From Hymenobacter siberiensis (GTDB lineage Bacteria; Bacteroidota; Bacteroidia; Cytophagales; Hymenobacteraceae): 64,000 nucleotides of DNA. A program made the translations under genes and the position numbers. The DNA lies in assembly GCF_018967865.2 (NCBI RefSeq), contig NZ_JAHLZY020000001.1, positions 310,001-374,000 on the forward strand. Reading direction: 5' to 3'. Shown piece after piece: positions 47,140 to 56,200 of this stretch. The notes beneath the pieces are model-generated. The model saw only the letters and a program-made list of their open reading frames with translations. It ran no database searches and had not been told where the DNA came from. Every line of letters begins with the position of its first letter. Position 1 is the stretch's first letter.

Positions 47140-48204
47140 ATGAAGCGTTTACTCTCGATTCTCCTCTGCTTCGTCTCCCTGTCCGTTTTTGCTAACGAAC
47201 CCGCTGCCGAGGGCGAAAAAGCCGAAGGCTTCAATCCCGGTGAAATGATTTTGCACCACATCGGCGATTCGCACGAGTGGCATTGGCTGGCCACCGATAC
47301 CGGCAATTTCACCACCTACCTGCCCATTATCGCCTACCGCCCCGGCAAAGGGGTTTCGATATTCTCCTCCGAGAAAATCTCGAACGGCGAAGGAGAAGCC
47401 AGCGGCAAGGAGTATGATGGCCTAAAGCTCGACCACGAAAAGCTCGTGAGCACCGATGGCAGCAAGCTCTACGACTTCTCCATCACCAAAAACGTTGCCG
47501 GCCTCATCGGCAGCGCCGTGCTGATGCTGGTGGTGTTTATCTCCGTAGCCAGCGGCTACCGCAAGAACCACGGCCATGCCCCCAAGGGCATCCAGTCGTT
47601 CTTCGAGCCCATCATCGTCTTCATCCGCGACGAAGTAGCCAAGAAAAACATCGGCCCCAAGTACGAGCGCTACATGCCGTACCTGCTCACGGTGTTCTTC
47701 TTCATCTGGTTCAACAACCTGCTCGGCCTCACGCCCGGCGCGGCCAACCTCTCCGGCAACATCGCCGTGACCATGGTCTTGGCCCTGATGACGCTGGTTA
47801 TCACCCTGGCCTCGAGCAATAAGTACTACTGGGCGCACATTTTCGCCACGCCCGGCGTGCCCAAGCCCTTGCTGCCCATCATGATTATCGTGGAAGTAAT
47901 TGGTATTTTCACCAAGCCCTTCTCGCTCATGATTCGTCTGTTCGCCAACATCACGGCGGGCCACATCGTGGTGCTGAGCTTTATCAGCCTGGTGTTCATC
48001 TTCAAATCGTGGGCTGTCGCTCCGGTGACGCTGGCTTTCGGCCTGTTCATCAACGTGCTCGAATTGCTGGTGGCCCTGCTCCAGGCGTTCATTTTCACTT
48101 TGCTGACTTCGATGTACATCGGCGGCGCAGTAGAGGAGCATCACGATGCCGACATGCAAATAGGCTACAGCGACGACTCGGAAGCGGCCCACGCTGCCCA
48201 CTAA
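47140..48204 (+). CDS. atpB: F0F1 ATP synthase subunit a
   Basis: The product is 354 residues, with the N-terminal signal-like extension common in Bacteroidota. The essential Arg is in SLMIRLFANITAGH. Five or so membrane helices follow residue 115, and the C-terminus ELLVALLQAFIFTLL is typical. It forms the proton channel beside the c ring. The A of the ATG is 2 bases after a TAACTTTG string. Confidence 0.97.
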   Translation: MKRLLSILLCFVSLSVFANEPAAEGEKAEGFNPGEMILHHIGDSHEWHWLATDTGNFTTYLPIIAYRPGKGVSIFSSEKISNGEGEASGKEYDGLKLDHEKLVSTDGSKLYDFSITKNVAGLIGSAVLMLVVFISVASGYRKNHGHAPKGIQSFFEPIIVFIRDEVAKKNIGPKYERYMPYLLTVFFFIWFNNLLGLTPGAANLSGNIAVTMVLALMTLVITLASSNKYYWAHIFATPGVPKPLLPIMIIVEVIGIFTKPFSLMIRLFANITAGHIVVLSFISLVFIFKSWAVAPVTLAFGLFINVLELLVALLQAFIFTLLTSMYIGGAVEEHHDADMQIGYSDDSEAAHAAH

Positions 48205-48327
48205 TCTGATTTAACCGGCCGGGTGCCCGCCACCCGCCAACTGGCTGTTTCGGCCAGCCCGTGGCAATCCCCCCTCCCCGCCGCGGGACTGACGAACTTT
48301 TTCTTTTTCCCCTTTTTCTTTTTTATT

Positions 48328-48597
48328 ATGCTTCTCTCTTTGTTTTTGCAAGCCATGGCGGCCAACTACGGTCCCGGTCTGGCAGTAATGGGTGCCGGTA
48401 TCGGTGCAGGTCTGGTTGCTTTGGGCGTTGGCCTGGGTATCGGTCGCATCGGCGGCAGCGCCATGGATGCTATCGGCCGTCAGCCGGAAGCTTCGGGCAA
48501 AATCCAGACGGCAATGATTATCGCCGCCGCGCTGATTGAAGGTCTGGGCCTGTTCGCAGTCGTAGTCTGCGTACTCATCTGGACCAAACTCGTTTAG
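48328..48597 (+). CDS. atpE: F0F1 ATP synthase subunit c
   Basis: The product is 89 residues from the ATG at 48328. The two helices flank the RQPEA loop, and the ion-binding Glu is E71 in ALIEGLGLF. The preceding leader is T-rich. It builds the rotor ring. Confidence 0.97.
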   Translation: MLLSLFLQAMAANYGPGLAVMGAGIGAGLVALGVGLGIGRIGGSAMDAIGRQPEASGKIQTAMIIAAALIEGLGLFAVVVCVLIWTKLV

Positions 48598-48600
48598 TAA

Positions 48601-48677
48601 CGGGCCGGGCTTTGGGCCCGGAAGTAGTTGGAAGCCCGCCGCCCGCTGCTGCAACATGCAGTTGGCGCGGCGGGCTT
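48601..48677. repeat. Hairpins between atpE and atpF
   Basis: A GGGCC...GGCCC stem (48601-48621) and a larger one, AAGCCCGCCG (48632-48641) with CGGCGGGCTT (48668-48677). No T-run, so perhaps an RNA stability element rather than a terminator. Confidence 0.7.
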
Positions 48678-48733
48678 ACCTGCTCCTAATCTGCCTAATT
48701 GATTAGTTGACATTTTTAAAAAATACCCAATCA

Positions 48734-49234
48734 ATGCTGCCCGCTTTTTTATCCCCTGAACTCGGCCTGATTTTCTGGCAACTGGTCATCTTCCTGCTGG
48801 TGTTGTTCCTGCTGGGCAAGTTTGCCTGGAAGCCGATTCTGCTCGCCCTCAAAGAGCGTGAAGACAACATCGAAGGTGCTCTGCGCATGGCCGACCAGGC
48901 CAAAATCGAAATGCAGCAGCTGAAAGCCGGCAACGAGAAGTTGCTGACCGATGCCCGCCTCGAGCGCGACCGAATGATGCAGGAAGCCGCTCAAATGGCC
49001 AACCAGTACCGCGAAACCGAAAAGGCCCGCGCCACCGCCGAAGCCAACACCATCATCCAGCAAGCCCGCGAAGCCATCCAGCAGGAGAAAAACGCAGCCC
49101 TGGCCGAGGTGAAAAATACCGCCGCCAAGCTCTCGCTCGACATTGCCGAGCGCATCCTGCGCCGTGAGCTGACCGACCCTGCCGCCCAAACGCAGCTGGT
49201 CGATTCTTACCTGAAAGACGTCAATCTTAACTAA
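48734..49234 (+). CDS. atpF: F0F1 ATP synthase subunit b
   Basis: The product is 166 residues from the ATG at 48734; an earlier in-frame start at 48707 is less likely. One membrane helix (about 10-28) leads into a long charged coiled coil to the C-terminus. It is the peripheral stalk that holds F1 to Fo. Confidence 0.96.
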   Translation: MLPAFLSPELGLIFWQLVIFLLVLFLLGKFAWKPILLALKEREDNIEGALRMADQAKIEMQQLKAGNEKLLTDARLERDRMMQEAAQMANQYRETEKARATAEANTIIQQAREAIQQEKNAALAEVKNTAAKLSLDIAERILRRELTDPAAQTQLVDSYLKDVNLN

Positions 49235-49238
49235 TGTC

Positions 49239-49341
49239 TGTCATGCTGACGAAGGAAGCATCTTATCGCGGCTGCTTTCGTCAGATTTAGCTTACCGAGC
49301 GGCGCGAACCTGATAAGATGCTTCGCCAGCTCAGCATGACA
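49239..49341. repeat. Inverted repeat between atpF and atpH
   Basis: The left arm 49239-49267 (TGTCATGCTGAC...) and right arm 49312-49341 (...CAGCATGACA) pair with a few mismatches around a 44-base centre. Shares GTCATGC ends with the 46570 and 22100 elements. Confidence 0.85.
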
Positions 49342-49354
49342 ACCTCAAAATAAT

Positions 49355-49915
49355 ATGGCTGACCAACGAGTAGCGGCCCGCTACGCCAAGTCGCTCCTCG
49401 ACTTGGGCAAGGAGATGGGCACCCTGAGCGCAGTGAAAGCGGACATGGACCTGCTGAGCAAGACCATGGCCCAAAGCCGCGACCTGCGCCTGCTGCTACG
49501 CAATCCGATTGTGAAGCACGACAAGAAACTGGCCATCCTGAACGCCATTTTCGGCGGTAAGGTATCGGACATGACCCTGCGCTTCTTCACTATTCTGACC
49601 AATAAAAACCGCGAGTCGGCGATTGAAGGGATTGGGCCGGAGTTTCTGGCGCAGTACAACAGCATGCAGGGCATTCAGTCGGCCGAAGTAACGTCGGCCA
49701 CGGCCCTCACGCCGGCTGCCCGCGCCGAAATGCAGGCATTGGTGACCAAGCAGACCGGCCTCACCGAGGTGCAGCTCACCGAGAAAGTTGACCCCGAGCT
49801 TATCGGTGGCTTCGTGCTGCGGGTGGGCGATAATCAGATTGACGATTCCGTGCGCACCAGCCTGCGCAAGCTGCGCACGTCGCTGCAAGAAAATTCTTAC
49901 CAACAAAAACTGTAG
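49355..49915 (+). CDS. atpH: F0F1 ATP synthase subunit delta
   Basis: The product is 186 residues. The N-terminal helical bundle begins DQRVAARYAKSLLDLGKE and the C-terminal part has the typical VDPELIGGFVLRVGD. It links the b stalk to the top of F1. Confidence 0.96.
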   Translation: MADQRVAARYAKSLLDLGKEMGTLSAVKADMDLLSKTMAQSRDLRLLLRNPIVKHDKKLAILNAIFGGKVSDMTLRFFTILTNKNRESAIEGIGPEFLAQYNSMQGIQSAEVTSATALTPAARAEMQALVTKQTGLTEVQLTEKVDPELIGGFVLRVGDNQIDDSVRTSLRKLRTSLQENSYQQKL

Positions 49916-49984
49916 GGTGTAGGGAAGTTGGGATAGGGGACATGCTCCCGCCGTCCCCACCCCATATCCCGAATTCCCTATACC
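49916..49984. repeat. Inverted repeat between atpH and atpA
   Basis: The left arm 49916-49941 (GGTGTAGGGAAG...) and right arm 49953-49984 (...GAATTCCCTATACC) pair imperfectly around an 11-base loop. Its sequence is unrelated to the other atp junction repeats. Confidence 0.8.
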
Positions 49985-49999
49985 TTATTCCCCCCAAAA

Positions 50000-51583
50000 A
50001 TGGCAGAAGTACGTCCGGACGAAGTCTCCGCAATCCTGCGGCAGCAATTGTCCAATTTCAAGTCGGAAGCCGAGCTGGAAGAAGTCGGCACCGTATTGCA
50101 GGTCGGCGACGGCGTGGCCCGCATCTACGGCCTGAGCAAAGCCCAGGCCGGCGAGCTGATTGAGTTTGAGAACGGCCTGCAGGCCCTCGTGCTCAACCTG
50201 GAAGAAGACAACGTGGGTGCCGTGATGCTGGGCGACTACTCGGAAATCCGGGAAGGCTCTACGGTGAAGCGCACCAAGAAAATCGCCTCTATCAAAGTGG
50301 GCGAGGGCATTGTGGGCCGCGTGGTGAACACGCTGGGCCAGCCCATTGACGGCCGGGGCCCCATAACGGGCGAGCTGTATGAGATGCCCCTGGAGCGCAA
50401 AGCTCCCGGCGTAATCTTCCGTCAGCCCGTAACCGAGCCGATGCAAACCGGCATCAAGTCGATTGACGCGATGATTCCGATTGGCCGTGGCCAGCGCGAG
50501 CTGATTATCGGTGACCGCCAGACCGGCAAATCGGCCGTGGCCATCGATACCATCATCAACCAGCGCGAGTTCTTCGAGGCCGGCCAGCCGGTGTATTGCA
50601 TCTACGTGGCCATCGGCCAGAAGGCTTCTACGGTGGCCCAGGTAGTGCAGGCCCTCACCAAGGGCGGTGCAATGGACTACACCGTGGTGGTGGCCGCTTC
50701 GGCTTCCGACCCAGCTCCGCTGCAGTTCTACGCGCCCTTCACGGGTGCTGCTATTGGTGAGTTCTTCCGCGATACGGGTCGTCCGGCCCTGGTGGTTTAC
50801 GATGACTTGTCGAAGCAGGCCGTGGCTTACCGTGAGGTGTCGCTGCTGCTCCGTCGTCCTCCGGGCCGCGAGGCATACCCCGGCGACGTGTTCTATCTGC
50901 ACAGCCGTTTGCTGGAGCGGGCCGCTAAAATCAACTCTTCGGACGAGATTGCGAAGAACATGAACGACCTGCCCGAGAGCATCAAGCACCTCGTGAAAGG
51001 CGGCGGTTCGCTGACCGCCCTGCCCCTGATTGAGACGCAGGCCGGCGACGTATCCGCCTACATCCCGACCAACGTGATTTCGATTACGGACGGCCAGATT
51101 TTCCTCGAGACCAACCTGTTCAACTCGGGCGTGCGCCCGGCCATTAACGTGGGTATCTCGGTATCGCGCGTGGGTGGTAACGCCCAGATTAAGTCGATGA
51201 AGAAAGTGGCCGGTACGCTGAAGCTCGACCAGGCCCAGTTCCGCGAGTTGGAAGCCTTCGCCAAGTTCGGCTCCGACCTCGATGCCTCGACCAAGCTCAC
51301 CATCGAGCGCGGCCGTCGCAACCTCGAAATTCTGAAGCAGCCCCAGTACTCGCCCGTGAAGGTGGAGGACCAGGTGGCCATCATCTACGCCGCCACCAAC
51401 GGCCTCCTCGACAACGTGCCCGTGAACCGCGTGCGTGAGTTTGAGAAGGAATTTGGTCAGGTGATGAACTCCCGCTACCCCGACGTGCTGAAGGCTCTGA
51501 AAGCCGGTAAGCTCGACGATACTGCCACCAAGGCGATGCGCGAAGTAGCGAAGGACGTGTCGGCGAACTACGCGGTGAAGTAA
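50000..51583 (+). CDS. atpA: F0F1 ATP synthase subunit alpha
   Basis: The product is 527 residues. The Walker A motif GDRQTGKS is at 171-178 and the family marker [14 protein letters not shown] follows at about 260. It forms the alpha3beta3 head with AtpD, which is not in this window. Confidence 0.98.
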   Translation: MAEVRPDEVSAILRQQLSNFKSEAELEEVGTVLQVGDGVARIYGLSKAQAGELIEFENGLQALVLNLEEDNVGAVMLGDYSEIREGSTVKRTKKIASIKVGEGIVGRVVNTLGQPIDGRGPITGELYEMPLERKAPGVIFRQPVTEPMQTGIKSIDAMIPIGRGQRELIIGDRQTGKSAVAIDTIINQREFFEAGQPVYCIYVAIGQKASTVAQVVQALTKGGAMDYTVVVAASASDPAPLQFYAPFTGAAIGEFFRDTGRPALVVYDDLSKQAVAYREVSLLLRRPPGREAYPGDVFYLHSRLLERAAKINSSDEIAKNMNDLPESIKHLVKGGGSLTALPLIETQAGDVSAYIPTNVISITDGQIFLETNLFNSGVRPAINVGISVSRVGGNAQIKSMKKVAGTLKLDQAQFRELEAFAKFGSDLDASTKLTIERGRRNLEILKQPQYSPVKVEDQVAIIYAATNGLLDNVPVNRVREFEKEFGQVMNSRYPDVLKALKAGKLDDTATKAMREVAKDVSANYAVK

Positions 51584-51671
51584 GTTAAAAGTTAAGAGTT
51601 AGGAGTTAAGAGTTGCCACTTAGTGGTTCTTAGCTCCTAACTCATCACTCTTAACTCCTAACTCTTAACTC
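51584..51671. repeat. Heptamer inverted repeat between atpA and atpG
   Basis: The left arm 51584-51620 carries GAGTTAA/GAGTTAG units and the right arm 51622-51671 the complementary TTAACTC/CTAACTC units, meeting at CCACT and AGTGG. It ends 5 bases before the atpG ATG. Confidence 0.9.
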
Positions 51672-51676
51672 TACAA

Positions 51677-52561
51677 ATGGCCAGTTTAAAAGAAGTCCGT
51701 AGCCGCATTCAGTCGGTGAGCAGCACGCAGCAGATTACCAAAGCCATGAAAATGGTGGCGGCGGCCAAGCTGCGCCGTGCCCAGGACAACATTATCCGGA
51801 TGCGGCCTTATGCCCAGCGGCTGAACGCCATCCTGACCAACCTGACGCGCAATGCCGACGACGACATTGTGAGCGAATACGGCGTGGCCCGGGAGGTGCG
51901 TAAGGTGCTGGTGATTGCCATTACCTCGGACCGGGGCCTGGCGGGCGCGTTCAACTCGAACGTGTTTAAGGGCGTGAACGCAGCCATTGCTTCGCGCTAC
52001 GGCAACCTGCCGGCGGCCAGCATTTCGGTGATGGCCATTGGCAAGAAGGCGCATGACTACTACGGCCGTCGCGGCCAGACGGTGGGCGACTATACTCATG
52101 TCTTCACCAAGCTGTCTTTCGAGACGGTGCGGGCGGCGGCAGAAGTGGCCATGGATGGTTTCCGCAACGGCACTTACGACGAGGTGGTGATGGTATACAA
52201 CGAGTTCCGGAACGTGGCGACGCAGATTATCCGCACTCAGCAGCTGTTGCCGCTGGTGCAGGAGCCCGCGCCTGTCACGGCTACGCCGGAGTCGAATGTG
52301 GACTACCTGTTCGAGCCTTCGAAAGAGGACATCGTGCAGACGCTGATTCCGCAGTCCATCAAGATTCAGCTTTACAAGGCGGTGCTGGAAAGTAATGCTT
52401 CGGAGCACGGTGCCCGCATGACGGCCATGGACAAGGCGACCGAGAATGCCGGGGAGCTGCTCAAGGCCCTCAAGCTGACTTATAACCGGACGCGTCAGGC
52501 GGCCATCACGACCGAGATTCTCGAAATCGTGGGTGGTGCTGAAGCGCTGGCGGCGGGGTAA
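51677..52561 (+). CDS. atpG: F0F1 ATP synthase subunit gamma
   Basis: The product is 294 residues. The N-terminus RSRIQSVSSTQQITKAMKMVAAAKLRRA and the C-terminus RQAAITTEILEIVGGAEAL are the two conserved ends of the central shaft. A terminator follows, so the operon ends without atpD and atpC. Confidence 0.98.
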   Translation: MASLKEVRSRIQSVSSTQQITKAMKMVAAAKLRRAQDNIIRMRPYAQRLNAILTNLTRNADDDIVSEYGVAREVRKVLVIAITSDRGLAGAFNSNVFKGVNAAIASRYGNLPAASISVMAIGKKAHDYYGRRGQTVGDYTHVFTKLSFETVRAAAEVAMDGFRNGTYDEVVMVYNEFRNVATQIIRTQQLLPLVQEPAPVTATPESNVDYLFEPSKEDIVQTLIPQSIKIQLYKAVLESNASEHGARMTAMDKATENAGELLKALKLTYNRTRQAAITTEILEIVGGAEALAAG

Positions 52562-52584
52562 TTTCTGGCTTCCTGCACAATTTT

Positions 52585-52620
52585 AAAGGTCCCCTTCCGT
52601 TGGAAGGGGACCTTTTTTTT
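52585..52620 (+). terminator. Rho-independent terminator of the atp operon
   Basis: AAAGGTCCCCTTCC pairs with GGAAGGGGACCTTT around a short loop; eight T follow. Confidence 0.95.
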
Positions 52621-52814
52621 AGGGGGAATCGGTAAACGCGCACTTCAGCACTTCAGCACTTGAGTATGGGGAAAGGAGGGCTGACGAGGACGGCGGGGCG
52701 GGCAGGGCCGGTGCCCAGACGAACAATGATTTCAGCCCGGAGCGTCTGATGCCAGGATATGATGGCGCTTATTGCCGGTGGTCCCGGCGTTATTTTATCC
52801 AACCTATCCACGCT

Positions 52815-53168
52815 ATGATAAGCATTGTGTTATCGCCCCATGTGGGCCTGTTGGTGGCCCCGTTGCTGCTTGAGCTGCTTGGACCCGCTGCCCACGCGCA
52901 AACGCTGGCCCCGCTAACGGACGTGAGCGTGTACCCCAACCCGGCGCACATTCGGGCCACGGTGCAGGTGCCGGCGGTGCCGGGGGCCGATACGGCCACG
53001 GTGACGCTCACTGATGCGCTCGGGGCCACCGTGTTTGAGCAGCCCGTGAGCCTGACCGGTGCCGGGGGCACCGCCGAAGTGCCGCTGCTGGGCCGCGTGC
53101 CCGGCCTGTACCGGGTGCAGGTGCGGGCGGGGGAGCAGCGCGTAATGCGCACACTGAAGGTGGAGTAG
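52815..53168 (+). CDS. Short secreted protein that is little more than a T9SS sorting domain
   Basis: The product is 117 residues from the ATG at 52815. A signal peptide ends AHAQ, then about 12 residues later the T9SS type A motif VSVYPNPAHIRATV begins and runs to the end (RVQVRAGEQRVMRTLKVE). No cargo domain is present. It may be a remnant of a larger cargo gene, an adaptor, or an unusual free sorting domain. It lies between the atp operon and the restriction-modification gene. Confidence 0.75.
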   Translation: MISIVLSPHVGLLVAPLLLELLGPAAHAQTLAPLTDVSVYPNPAHIRATVQVPAVPGADTATVTLTDALGATVFEQPVSLTGAGGTAEVPLLGRVPGLYRVQVRAGEQRVMRTLKVE

Positions 53169-53240
53169 GGGCGAGGCCTGCCCCCGGCCCGACCGCCCTG
53201 GGCGGTCGCGGGGCATCGGCCCGCACCCGCCCCGCCCTAC
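53165..53240. repeat. GC-rich degenerate inverted repeat
   Basis: GTAGGGGCGAGG at the left and GCCCCGCCCTAC at the right are partly complementary, with a perfect inner hairpin GACCGCC/GGCGGTC at 53191-53207. It resembles the 13737-13823 element. The right end runs into the promoter of the next gene. Confidence 0.55.
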
Positions 53241-53245
53241 ATTTG
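53238..53245 (+). promoter_or_regulatory. Putative -7 box of the restriction-modification gene
   Basis: TACATTTG lies 5 bases before the ATG at 53251, which suggests an almost leaderless transcript. Confidence 0.5.
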
Positions 53246-53250
53246 CCCCC

Positions 53251-56200
53251 ATGCTTCTACCCAGCCTGCTTACCCCGACGCGGCCACTGCCCACCTGCGC
53301 CGCCTGCGACCCACCCCCGAACAGCTGGCCGAATTCCGCGGCCACCTGGCCGAGCTGCTGCGCCACCTCGACCCCACCAAGATTGAGCGGCACGGCGAAA
53401 CCCACATTCTCGACTTCCTGCGCAGCGTGACCCGGCCCGCCGAGGGCGGCAGCCGCTACGGCAACGTGAACGGCAAGCGCGACTTGGTGCTGCACCTCGG
53501 CGACACGGCCGACTCGCCGGTGGGGGTGGTGCTGGAGGTGAAGGGCCCCAAGAACCCCGGCGAGATGCTGGCCCCAGACGACCTCAACCGCAAGGCTTTC
53601 CAGCAGCTGCTGCTCTACTACCTGGAAGACCGCACCGACGAGAAGGCCGACGACTTCAAGCGCCTCATCATCACGACGGGCTACGAGTGGTACGTATTCG
53701 ATGCCCTCGACTTCAACCGCCTGTTTTTCCGTGACAAGACGTTTGTGAAGGCCTTCCGCGACTGGAAGGCGGGCGCCAAGGCCGCCACCGATACCGCCTT
53801 TTTCTACCACAGCATTGCCGGCAAGCAGTTGGCCGCGCTGGCCGGCGAGCTGCGCGTGGCCTACGTGGACCTGCGCCCCGGCCTGCCCACCAAGCCCGCC
53901 GACCTGCTGGCCCTCTACCGCCTGTTTCACCCCGCCTACCTGCTGAAGGAGCCCCTGACGGGGCGACGCGACCCCAACACCCTCAACCAGGAGTTCTACA
54001 ACGAGCTGCTGTACCTGGTGGGGCTGAAGGAGGACAAGCAGGGCGGCCTGCGCCGCATTGGCCGCTGCCCGGTGGGCGAGCGCCAGCCCGGCTCGCTGCT
54101 CGAAAACACGCTCAGCAAGCTGCACATCGGGCAGGGCTTGCAGAACATGCCCGCCGCCGAGCGCCCCACCTACGGCGACACCCTGGAAGCCCAGCTGGAG
54201 GAAGTGGCCCTGGCCCTGTGCCTGGTGTGGGTGAACCGCCTCCTGTTTCTGAAGCTGCTGGAGGGGCAGCTGGTGCGCTACCACGATGCCGCCGATGCCG
54301 CCCACTTCCGCTTCCTGACGCCCGTTCGCCTGGCCGACTACGACGACGTGCTGAACCTGTTTTTTGAGGTGCTGAACCGGCCGCCGGCCGAGCGCAGCCC
54401 CGAAATGCGCGCCGCCTACCCCGAAGTGCCCTACCTCAACTCCTCCCTCTTCGAGCTCAGCCCGCTCGAAAGCCAGACCTTCGACATCAGCGGGCTGCGC
54501 AATGGGCTGGGGCTGGCGCCCTACTCCGGCTCGGTGCTGCGCAAGGCGGGCGCGCCGGCCGTGCCCCCCGCCAAGGCCCACACCAGCGCCGCGCCCCAGT
54601 GGGCCGCGCTGCCCTACCTGCTGCACTTTCTCGATGCCTACGACTTTGCCACCGACCCTACCACCAGCCACGCGGCCCTGCCGGCCCCTGGTGCGGCCGG
54701 GGCGGTGCCCGGTGGGTCGGGCACCGCGCCCCACCGGGCACCGCCCCGGCCGCTGCTCTCGGCCGCCGTGCTGGGGCTGGTGTTCGAGAAGATAAACGGC
54801 TACCGCGACGGCTCGTTCTACACCCCCGGCTTCGTGACCATGTACATGGCCCGCCAGACGCTGGGCCGCGCCGTGCTGCGCCACTTCGCCCAGGCGCCTG
54901 CCTTTCCGGAGCTGGCCGGCTGCCAGGCCCTGGAGGACCTGCAGGATGCCCTGGTGCCCGCCCGCCGCGCCCGCCGCCAGGAGTACGCGGCCCACTTCAA
55001 CACCCTCACCGTGCTGGACCCGGCCGTGGGCTCGGGCCACTTCCTGGTGAGTGCCCTCAATGAGCTGCTGGCCCTGAAGGGCCGCCTGGGCCTGCTGCTC
55101 GACGACGAGGGCGCCCGCCTGCCCTATACCCTGGAAGTGGAGCACGACGAGCTGCTGGTGACCGATGCCGACGGCCTGCCCGCCCCCTACCGGGTGGGCC
55201 GCTTCGAGGCCGCTACCGGGCACCGCACCGTGGGGCCCGAGCGTACCCGCCTGCAAAAGGCCCTGTTTCGGGAGAAGCGCGCCCTGATGGAGCACGCCCT
55301 GTTCGGGGTGGACCTCAACCCCAACTCCGTCCGCATCTGCCGGCTGCGCCTCTGGATTGAGCTGCTGAAACACGCCTACTACAAGCCCGAAACCGACTTC
55401 CGGGAGCTCGAAACCCTGCCCAACCTCGACCTGAACGTGAAAACCGGCAACTCGCTGCTGGCCCGCTTCGCGCTGGATGTGGACCTGACCGACGTGTTTA
55501 AGAAGGGCGGCTTCACGCTGAAAAAATACAAGGAGGCCGCCCACGAATACTTCGGCAGCCGGGGGCGCGAGGACAAGAGCAAGCTGCTGGGGTTTCTGCA
55601 GCAAATCAAGGAGCAGTTCACGGCCGTGCTGCACCTCAAGGACAAGAAGCGGGAGGCGCTGCGCAAATACCGCAACGAGCGGCTGGTGCTCGAAACCCAG
55701 GGCTCGCTCTTCGCCGGCAGCAAGAAGGAGCAGGACGCCCGGCACTTCGACATGCGCCGCCTGGAACTGCTGGCCGACAAGCTCGATGCCGAAATCCAGG
55801 CCCACGAGCAGGGCGCCATCTTCCGCGAGGCTTTCGAGTGGCGCTTCGAGTTTCCCGAGGTGCTCGACGAGGCCGGCGCCTTTCGTGGCTTCGATGTGGT
55901 GATGGGCAACCCGCCGTACATCCGGCAGGAAGCCTTTAAGGAGCTGAAGCCGCACCTGAAACAGCGCTTCGGCCACGTCTTCGCCGGCACGGCCGACCTC
56001 TACGTGTACTTCCTGCAGCTGGGGGCCGAACTGCTGGCCCCCGGCGGCGAACTGTCCTACATTGTGCCCAACAAGTGGCTGCGGGCCGGCTACGGGGCCG
56101 CGCTGCGCGGCTGGTTGGCCAGCTCCCAAACCCTATTGGAGTTCGTGGACTTCGGCGACTTGCCCGTATTCCCCGAAGCCACCACCTACCCCGCCATCGT

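Noticed and set aside
52914..56129. A 1,071-residue minus-strand open frame opposite the restriction-modification gene
   Set aside because: Same shadow effect; the plus strand has nuclease and methyltransferase motifs.
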